Shown one piece after another: positions 9,890-18,056 of a stretch of DNA of 64,000 bases. Positions within the stretch are counted from its first letter, which is position 1; each line of letters begins with the position of its first letter. The DNA comes from Cycas panzhihuaensis. Taxonomy: Eukaryota; Cycadophyta. The stretch is taken from assembly GCA_023213395.1 (NCBI GenBank), contig CM041465.1:25117741-25181740 (forward strand), written 5' to 3'. Below the pieces are notes generated by a model. That model saw only the letters and a list, made by a program, of their open reading frames with translations, was not told where the DNA came from and made no database searches. The translations under genes and the position numbers were made by a program.

Positions 9890-12060
9890 ATGGTAGAAGA
9901 CCCGTCTTCTCTTGAGATTCACCATTCGATTGGTGATTCTTATGAGGAGCACCCTAAGGGGTCTACATCACTTGAGGTCCCATCCACCTCTTATGGTCAT
10001 GTAGATACCCCTCCCACTGATGTGGTTAAAGCTGTTAATGAGTGCTTTCAAGCGGCTCATCTTCAATCACGTCCCAAGAGGTTTGAAGATGTTTTATGTG
10101 GTGGAGTGCCTTCTTCATCCACTCTTATCCTACCTTCTTCATCTGCACCTGCGCCTCCCACAATGAGTAACCTTTTCATTCCTGCGCATTTGTCCCGCTC
10201 TATTCTTACACCAACCTTGGGGACAAATGTCGCACCTTCCATTCCTCGTCATGGTCCTAGTTCTTTAGGACCCTCTCGTGGTATGCCTTTCTCCTAAGTT
10301 GGGGTTAGCATACCTTTTCCAAGCCAAGAGAATATGCCACCTCCCAGTGTGGCACATGTATTTCCTAGTAGGCCTAGAGGTCCTACTAACACTACCACCA
10401 CTAGTCATGTGGGACCCGCTCCCACGTATCTCCAAAACCAACTTAATAGTTCTCCTCTTTACATCCCCCTAGATTATATCTCTCAACCTTGGGGGCAGGG
10501 TAAAGGGAACCACCTTCTAGCTTATGGGGAAGACTCGCTACACCCATATGGGGTTGCACCACCTATGGGTGGCCCATATGGGAAAAACCCAGTTCCACAC
10601 CTTCCATTTCTACCATCTAGCGTAGCCTCTTATGTTGCACCTTCACAAGGGAACTTAGCTTCCTTTCAAGGTGCTTATCCTCAAGCCCCTTTTCAATAAG
10701 AGGCCCTTCCCCGAGGAGGGATGGGTTTACCAGCCCCATCCGTTCCTTGCTCATTACCATTTGTCGATCATACGGTCCATGCAAGGGCGCATCCCTTTAT
10801 GGACTATCGATCGGCACCACTATCTGTTGAGGTGCTAAGAACTAACTTACCGCCTCATCCCCCTGAAGTTCCCAAATTCGATAGAACTTCATTGCAAGAC
10901 CTAGCCAAACATGTGCATAGTTTCTCTATGGTGTGCATAGTTTACTAGGCTTATAACCACATATTGATGAAGCTATTTCCATAATCTTTACAGGGCGACA
11001 CCCTTAAGTGGTTTTATCGCCTCCCTACCCACTCTATCTTCTTATTCCAGCAATTGATGGACGAATTCATCAACTACTTCGATGTAGCTCGTCCATTCAA
11101 AAGTGGAATGAAATTCCTCCTTTCACTCAAACAAGGTCATGATGAAATGAATCGTGACTTTGTGCGACAATTCCATGACCTCCTCCATTCCACCAAGGCT
11201 AGTTTGCCTTAGGAATTGAAGAGGAATCTCTTCGTTAATGCACTGCATCTTGAAGTCCATGTAGATGTCCTCAAGATGGGGGCAACCACGTGCAACTCCG
11301 CTATCGTAAAGTGCTTAGCATGAGAGGCTATTGAGATCTAAGCTAGACTCAAAAGGCCTCTCAAAACCTCACAACGTCATGAGGCACCTCCCTCAACCAA
11401 GGAAACTAAACCTTCACAACCCACTAGGTCTACTTCTCACCCAAATGAGAAGACTTTAGACCCCCTTACTTCTGCTATACGCTTATTCGAGAGTATGATG
11501 AAGGAGCTTAAACTTCAAGCCCCTTCATCGCCAACTTCTAATCAACAAATTCAGTAAGCTACCCAAGCTTCCCTCCCTAGGAATGGTAATGCGCAGTCCT
11601 CTCAAGCGAGGATGATAGATACTTCACTTGAGAAGAAGTGGTGTTCCATCCACAGGGAGTGCTTCTATAATGACTCACATTGTAGGGCCTAGCATCCTAG
11701 GGATGCCCCTTAACATGATTCATCCCCTAAACAGGCATCAAGGCCTAATCTAGACTAACCAATCCACAAGGATCCGTTCCTCAAACATGGGGAACGTGAT
11801 CGTAATACTCAACCCAAAAATAACCAGAACCGAGGAAGATCCCCGAATTCCTGTCCTTCTCGCGATAAGAAGAAGGGCACTTGGGATTCACCCTCTTCCT
11901 CTCATTCCCCTAACTGATGCACTCCATCACCTTCGCGATCCCGGAATAAGGGAAAGAAGGTTGTCTAATTGCTTGAGACCACTCTGTTGTATGCCTTAAC
12001 TTAGTCTCAAGCTGCGAAAGAGGTAGCTGGTGCCTCTATATCTACATCACACCTTGATCC
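9890..12060 (+). pseudogene. Gypsy-1 gag
   Basis: A long N-terminal part rich in Pro, Ser and Gly (to about residue 330) is followed by a retrotransposon gag domain (PF03732-like). The domain can be read from PPEVPKFDRTSLQDLAKHVH (10855-10920) through LKWFYRLPTHS, QQLMDEFINYFDV (11050-11087) and FVRQFHDLL to a Lys/Ser-rich tail. No zinc knuckle is evident. The frame survives over about 2 kb, broken by roughly a dozen stops (for example TAA at 10296-10298 and 10696-10698, TAG at 10946-10948). Nearly all of them read as CAA, CAG or CGA changed by one C-to-T step. Gag would form the cytoplasmic particle. Gypsy-2 carries the same gene split by Copia-C. Confidence 0.85.
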
Positions 12061-12142
12061 TCCTCTAGAAGCCATTCTTCTGGAACCCTCTGCGCTTCCT
12101 AAGACTATTCCCCTATGCCCTGGCCATTACGATTTTCGAAGG

Positions 12143-12960
12143 GTGCTTACCCAACCTATGAAGGGGAAGCCCTTCTCTATCGTTGAGCTCCACACCATCG
12201 CTGTGGGGATGTCCTTGATGGATGTCTTGAGAAGATACCCTGAGCAATGTGCTCTTCTTCTTGAAGCTCTTGGCCAACAAGATGCTTCCATCCATGCGGT
12301 AGGTGCTACCTCCCATGGACCACCTATCATCTCATTTGATCCTAGAGATCTCCCATCTTCTAATAAGTGGGAGAAGCTTTTGCATTACCCATTTGTCATT
12401 ACCATTAACACTCCTAATTTTATCATAAAGAGGACCATTGTAGATAATGGCTCTTCGGTTAATGCTATGCCTGCACATATGCTCAAGGAGCTAGGCATAG
12501 TAGCTCTTGAGTCTGTCCCTTGGAAATGCCAAGGGTATGATGGAACTGAGAAGTCCCCTTTAGGGACAGTCTCCCTTTCCCTTACCTTGGGAGGGAAGAC
12601 CATTTCTGTCAAAGTTGTTGTACTCAATATCAATGTGGAGTACAACCTCTTATTAGGCCGACCATGGCTCGACCAAATGGGAGCAATCTGCTCCACGCAT
12701 TGGGGGTAACTTAAATTTGTCCATGAAGGACCAGTTAAAGTTGTCGCCCGTGACCCTATACCATCTCACTCCTCTCATCCAGCCTGCCAGGTTATCTTCA
12801 ATGATGAAGATAGCGATCCTAAGGAGGCTACCCCTTTCATGGGACCTTTATTTCAGGAGACCGACCTTCATCAGTTGGACCCTATGCCATGTCATGAGCC
12901 AAACCTAGTCAGGTTTGCCCCTATTGGTGTAGGTGGTTATGGTTACTTAGCTGTCACGGG
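12143..12960 (+). pseudogene. Gypsy-1 aspartic protease and following linker
   Basis: The frame 12143-12706 is open for 188 codons. It contains the protease with the active-site motif TIVDNGSSVNAMP (12433-12471; catalytic Asp intact), the flap region around WKCQGYDGTEKSPLGTVS and the C-terminal YNLLLGRPWLDQMGA (12640-12684). The linker after the TAA stop resumes as VRFAPIGVGGYGYLAVTGD (about 12910-12966). That string is also found in the Gypsy-2 linker. After about 13000 the two copies stop matching, and RT should have followed. Confidence 0.85.
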
Positions 12961-12999
12961 TGATTCAGACTTAGATAGCAAGGGTTGTGAGCCCTCTCC

Positions 13000-13425
13000 T
13001 TGATGTGTCACCCTGGTTTTACAAGCACCTAGGGGGATATCTTGATCAGATATTCCTAATCCTCTTCATTCCACATTGGCTCCTGAGCCGTTGGTCCTAA
13101 ACCAGCCACTTATTTCACCTTCTCAGCGTCCTTGAGCGGTTTCACATAGGCGTTCACATTGACGAGCCACTCGTAGAGATACTTCTTTTTCATGCTCTAG
13201 ATCCTTACCTAGGACTAGGGTCACTCTTACTCATATGCAACCTTGCCACGCAATCCGTCGCGTTCCAGGTCTATTGCACTCATCTAGTTTCAACCATAAC
13301 AAGTTTACTGGTAGGCCTAACCACACTGGGCCTACCCTTCGTCACTTATCTCCTATCCTGCATGTGATTACTCCTACCCCTATGTGGTCTAGGCACACCT
13401 CTTTTTCTCTTCACACTCTGAAATG
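13000..13425 (+). other. Unexplained filler where RT, RNase H and integrase are missing
   Basis: Gypsy-2 has about 3 kb of pol between the homologues of 12960 and 13425. Gypsy-1 has only these 0.4 kb, and I cannot align them to pol. Pro/Ser/His-rich short frames occur (13235-13426) without a recognisable domain. It may be an internal-deletion junction with filler or a diverged linker. Confidence 0.45.
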
Positions 13426-14066
13426 AGCCTAAACTACCACCCTAAGCTTGTTTGCATTCCCCTTAGCCTTTAGTGGAATGGATAGCTTAGGTCCTCATTC
13501 CTTTTTGTTCCTTCCGTAGGACCCTTATTCCCTCTTTCTTGGGAACCTCACCTCCCTATTTGGGCATCCCCCAATTAGGGTGACTCTTGGGGTGTCGTCA
13601 CTCCCTCCCATCACTATTTCCTTTGCATATCCTGCTATGCTCCCACGTGGACATGCATGTCACCCTGTCTCTTAGCCTCGCGCATATCCATCGCCGCTAC
13701 TCGTGGTGATCGTGTGCATCCCCGATAGAGATATGGTCCTGCATGAAAGGAAATATGCGTCTAGCTCATAATGAATAATACATCACATCCACATCAAAAA
13801 CAAGCATAACTCTAGCTATGCGATAGTCAAAACATCATCTACTACATCATCATGCATCCATGCATACTCATACTCATATACATATACTCTCATATGTACA
13901 CACCAAGACCAAAACATCATAAACATACATATCCATTGTGTACCCATTGTAATGTATACCATAAACACCATCTCATGTGTCAAATGGGATACCAATCACC
14001 CCGCCTATATACACAAAATCAATCCTCATAACATACAAATGACAGTACATCATCCATGGGAAGCTG
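13426..14066 (+). other. Spacer downstream of the lost integrase
   Basis: No gene. The stretch aligns with 42490-42830 of Gypsy-2 (reverse strand), for example 'atgagcctaaactaccaccct' at 13428. The block 13740-14060 is AT-rich with short CATA/CATAC repeats. A related GT/AT microsatellite sits at the same place in Gypsy-2 (42330-42362). Confidence 0.6.
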
Positions 14067-14289
14067 GTGTCCTTGCAGAGGGGGTATAATCATATGTCTC
14101 TACATGGTGACCTCCTGGAGGCCTATGCTTTCCCTCATCACATCCTAACCTACATCATACCCTATTGCTGCCCCTCTTCGGGGGCATCATCTCCTAGTCG
14201 GTGTGATCCCTCTCCTAGGGACCACATGCCTCCTAGGCTCCTTCGTCGCCTCCGGGAGCTCCCTGCCTCGCTCCCCTAATCATGTGGCC

Positions 14290-16146
14290 TCCTCATTGTC
14301 ATCATCGTTGTGTAGGTATGTGTCCTGCTCTAGCTCGACCTTGACACCACCTGATCCACCAGTTGATCGTATCGAGCATGGATACGATCTCTCTCACCCT
14401 CTATTCCCCAGAGTCTTTCCTCCATGCTCTAAAACTTCTCCTCCATCCCTTAGAGACGCTCCTCTAGGACTACCATCTGTACCTTGGCCTCCGCGTCTCT
14501 GTCTACTCCTCCCTGAGATTCCAGCACCTGTACGTGACTTTGCAGTGTATCTCGCTCACTTTAGATCTCGTCCAGCTCTCGCTGCAGCCGTCCCCTGAAT
14601 GCTACGTACTCCTGAGACTCTCCAACCTATATATCCCTCGCCCTCGCCAATGAGGTGAATGATGCCATGTGGGCACAGGCTGATCTAGGCCCATCCCCAG
14701 CCTGGATAGGTGGTTACCCTTCTATGTATACCTGAGGGAACATCTCCCTCACCATAGCCTCCACCAACTACCGGATCTATGTGATACTTACAAACCCAAC
14801 ATGCCATATGTCAGTATATATCTAGCTACATACCAAACCGAAACCAAATTAAAGCGTGTGGGCATCTGGCTATCAAACAACAAGGAAAGTAAGGCCTCAC
14901 CTGTTGCGGTTGCTGGCTCCTCTGCCTGTGTGATGGGCTCTACCACTGGCACTCCACCAACTACTAGTGCCTCTTCCTCTAGCACCTCCTCTACAACTGC
15001 CTCCACTGTTGGAGCCCGCATCCCTCCCTCTGCTGGTGGAGCTATCCCCCTAGGTCTCTCCATAATCCTCAATCTCTGAGCTTGTGTCACAAGCCCCCAA
15101 GTCTCCTCGGTAGTTCTTGATGGACCTGCCTCCTCTATAGCTCCCAATGGGCTAGCCCCATCGCCTCCATCTCCTCCATTACTACCGTCATCATCTCCAG
15201 GGGCAGCCCCTACCACTCTTGCCTTCTCAACACTATCCCATCTCATCGCTCGGTAGGGATCTGAGGTGTAGTCAGTCATGGTAAGGAGATCTACCAACGT
15301 AGCGTCTACGAACCTCCTGACGTGTGCCTGATCCTCAACTCGCCTGAACTGGGTCTGCCATCTGTGTACCATGGGTGTCCACTCTGATATGGGGTGTGGT
15401 CCCCTTGGTGGTACTACTACTACAAAGTGATTAAAGAACCAGCACTGCAAGAGGGTGTTGTAAGATAATCCACCTTTACCTGTCATCCTGATAGTGTCCA
15501 ACTAAGCGATGAGGTTCACTGCTATGAGGGTGGCCCAATCCAATCACTCCCGACCGCACCTCAATCGCATCGATCCGATCCACGGGATGTCTCTATAGTT
15601 CTATTTCTAGGATATCTGAAATAGAAGGCATAGTGTGATCAACTTCCTCACACGAGGAATCCTAGACATCACCATACTCTACAGAGGCACTCCTCACCTC
15701 TTCCACCTATCCTGGCCTGTAAAAAACATAGCTGCCTCTCGATGGACCATCTCGTTGCTAGGCAATGCTCCTAATGAGGCTAGTCTCCCTATCGCTGGCA
15801 CTCTAAGGATCCGTCGGATGTCTTTGGATGTCACTGTCACATCCCCTACTTAGGGCAGATGGAATACATGTCTCTACCTATCCTAATACGACACGATGTC
15901 TACCAACAACCTCTGATCCGACATGTACTATGGCATCCTTGTGACCTTCAGTAGGCCACATCGCGCTAGGATCTGTTGATCCTCCCTTGTTATCATCTCT
16001 ATAAAACTCAACATAGCCATATCAATATTCTCGCGGTTCTCTACCGCGGTCACCACCTACAAAACGCCATCAAACGTGTCAATCTATAGCCAACACTTGC
16101 TCTCGGCCTCTCAGAGTTCTCCCTCGGCCTCATTTAGTCGAGACAT
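14290..16146 (-). pseudogene. Antisense gene of Gypsy-1: plant-mobile-domain-like protein with intron and coiled-coil exon
   Basis: One frame runs from the ATG at 16146 to 14901, 415 codons without any frameshift. There are 13 stops in the first 215 codons (all explicable as CAG, CAA, CGA or TGG decay) and none in the last 200. Residues 95-117 (FHLP.VGDVTVTSKDIRRIL) and about 227-300 (LLQCWFFNHF, then HRWQTQF and DPYRAMRW) resemble the plant mobile domain (PF10536) of MAIL1/MAIN-like proteins. Residues 300-415 are acidic, Gly/Glu/Val-rich and low complexity. A candidate intron (14787-14900) follows, then an exon encoding a charged coiled coil (RLQRELDEI, LEERL, MEERL, GERDRIHARYDQLVDQVV; about 14370-14600). 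It is transcribed opposite to the retroelement. Function unknown; the PMD call is by pattern only. Confidence 0.7.
14787..14900 (-). other. Candidate intron of the Gypsy-1 antisense gene (114 bp)
   Basis: Read on the - strand, the donor is CAACAG|GTGAGG at 14900. The acceptor lies in TTTGTAAG, where the aligned Gypsy-2 copy has an intact TTTTGTAG. The donor falls after the first base of a codon (phase 1). In Gypsy-2, removing the matching 124 bp joins the two conserved frames in the same phase. The Gypsy-1 acceptor has probably mutated AG to AA, leaving an AG one base downstream. Confidence 0.55.
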
Positions 16147-16760
16147 GGGGACCCTTGGGGCCTCCTTTTTATTTTTCACTCATTCTGCCTTTGTACCGCA
16201 TTAAACTTCGTGGTACCGTGGAGTTTAGTTAGGTCCCGCAGGTGATTAGGGCCCCGCGGTAAAGATCATGGTACCGCAATCTTTGTCGCGATGCAAATGT
16301 TGCCCCCCAAAAGGGGGTGTTCCCAAACCCAAAAAACCCCAAAAATTCCTTATGGTGGGCCACAGTCAGGCCCACTGGGACCAGGGCTACCTAATGCCCC
16401 GGTCCTACCCCTCTCTGGGTCTAATTCAGACTCCAGGAGGTCATTTTTCACCCTCAAGGGGCCTAAAAATTGCATTAAAAATTCATAAAAAGCATCAAAA
16501 CTCAAATGCGATTTCAGGAGGGGTTTTGGCGATCCACTCACTGGATCAGATCATGCGGTCATCATTTCGCTCTCCCAGTCACACTGGCTACTTCCTCACT
16601 CTGATCCAATGACCAGATCTCTCGTTGCATGTCCCCGAAGTGGGGTAGCGCTCTGTTGTGTAAGGAATGAGCTCTAGATTTTATATGAGAGCTCATGAAA
16701 ATGAAATCCTTTTTCGTTCGAGTTTCCTTATATAGGCGGGCCCCCCGTTGGGCACTTCCT
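16147..16760 (-). promoter_or_regulatory. 5' flank and probable promoter of the antisense gene
   Basis: On the - strand a TATA-like box TATATAA (16728-16734, in CGCCTATATAAGGAAAC) lies about 580 bp upstream of the ATG at 16146. The stretch 16190-16290 holds GC-rich strings with two GGTACC cores and 'aaacttcgtggtacc'. They resemble strings found in the Tat LTRs (7280-7325, 39045-39110, 59860-59925). No sense gene is apparent here. Confidence 0.45.
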
Positions 16761-16969
16761 CCTTTTTTGCCTCTGAGGCAGCCTTCGAAACTGGATTTTT
16801 ACCCTTGCCAACATTGCTTTCTATCCTAGTTCCTCTTTTCGTCTCTGTGGTCTCCTTTCGACCTGTTTCTCTCAGTGCATTAATGATGCCCTAAATGGCT
16901 CATTTTTGTCAAAGCCCCCCTTGTCTTATTTTACCTGCCACTCTCATGCATGCCTGAGTTTATACTCGT

Positions 16970-17277
16970 TTGGCTTGTTTCTCTGCCCTGGACTCATTTT
17001 CGCAGCTCATTTTTTCTCTTGGCACTCCCATAGGGAGTGTCCCCTTTGGCTGGGCACCCCTTTATGCTTCCTCAAGCCAGTTTGGGCACCTCAAAGGCCC
17101 CTTTTTCTACCATTTTCTTCCCCATTGGTGGGGTAGCCTTCCCTGGCTTTGGGTCACCTCATTACAAGGCCTTTGTACCCCTTCACGGCCACCATTACTA
17201 GCCACACCGAGTCCTCTTCTCGTCTCTTTCTTCAGTTACATTACACTTCTTTTAGCAAAGAAGTCGTTCTTACTCAT
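16970..17277 (+). other. Leader upstream of the archaeal-type RNase H
   Basis: An open frame from 16970 runs into the RNase H without a stop, but it is hydrophobic and compositionally simple (Phe/Leu/Pro/Ser). The matching stretch of Gypsy-2 (about 40550-40930) aligns as DNA but not as a conserved frame. I therefore treat it as a leader and place the RNase H start at the ATG conserved in both copies. Confidence 0.45.
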
Positions 17278-17698
17278 GGCTTTTCTCATTTTCACCGATG
17301 ACGGAAGCCACGGTAATCCTAGTCCTTCCACCGCCGCATGGATACTCCGTGATTCCTCTAGGCATGACTACCTGCACTCTGGAATCTTCCTTCCTGAGGT
17401 AACTAATAACAAAGCTGAGTACACAGCCATTATTAAAGCCCTCATCAATGCATTACATTTCCATCATGGACCTGTCATCCTTCTTTACGACTCCCAAGTG
17501 GTGGCGTCTAATCTCACCTAAGTCTACCAGGTGCGGTGCCCATACTTGAGAGCCTTAATGTCGACCGTGAGGTCACTATTGGCTCACTTCCAATCTGTCG
17601 ACATTTTCCATATTCCCCAGGCCCTCAATGCTAAGGATGATAGCCTCGTTCACCTCATCCTTGAGCGTCGCATCCCTCTTCTCAGCGACTGCCTTTGA
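17278..17698 (+). pseudogene. Gypsy-1 archaeal-type RNase H (second RNase H)
   Basis: From the ATG at 17278 it reads MAFLIFTDDGSHGNPSPS, then the Glu motif NNKAEYTAIIKAL, LLYDSQVV and finally NAKDDSLVHLILERR. This gives the D-E-D-D residues of type I RNase H in the archaeal/plant-like form acquired by Tat elements. One TAA (17519-17521) interrupts it where Gln is expected. The stop TGA is at 17696-17698. This domain removes RNA from RNA:DNA hybrids during reverse transcription and here lies far from pol, next to the 3' LTR. All four catalytic positions survive, unlike in Gypsy-2. Confidence 0.85.
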
Positions 17699-18045
17699 GA
17701 GACTTGCTTGGCATGTCTATTGCCCAAGTCTCTGGTCGCCTTTCTCCCAACTTATTTGTCTAGTCTGTTAGTTGTCCTTACATCATCCATTACATTTCAG
17801 TGATGGGGACATCCCCCCTTTTTTCATTCCTTTCATCTCTAGGTCGACTTCCACATGACACATAGGCAGCCCCTATGTTGTCCTCATCTCCATCTCTCTT
17901 ATCCATGCGTTTTGCCACGACACTCATCGACACCCTTGGTCCATATTCTATTCATAATTTATATATATATACATGTACTACTAATAGTTTTTGGTTGCTA
18001 GCATTCACCATCACACCACACTTCTGAGCAGTGAGGCTCTACTAC
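17699..18045 (+). other. Gypsy-1 3' noncoding region
   Basis: Between RNase H and the polypurine tract I see no gene. A TA microsatellite (tatatatata, 17960-17970) is present. Confidence 0.5.
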
Positions 18046-18056
18046 TAAGGGGGTAG
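18046..18056 (+). other. Gypsy-1 polypurine tract
   Basis: TAAGGGGGTAG immediately precedes the TGTTTCCC of the 3' LTR. The reverse complement is conserved in Gypsy-2 (39628-39638). Confidence 0.75.

Noticed and set aside
12385-12696. 103-codon - frame under the Gypsy-1 protease
   Set aside because: Shadow of the protease, whose catalytic motif is clear on the + strand.
14203-14598. 131-codon + frame overlapping the antisense gene
   Set aside because: It is the shadow of the coiled-coil exon on the other strand. Only the - strand frame is conserved between Gypsy-1 and Gypsy-2.
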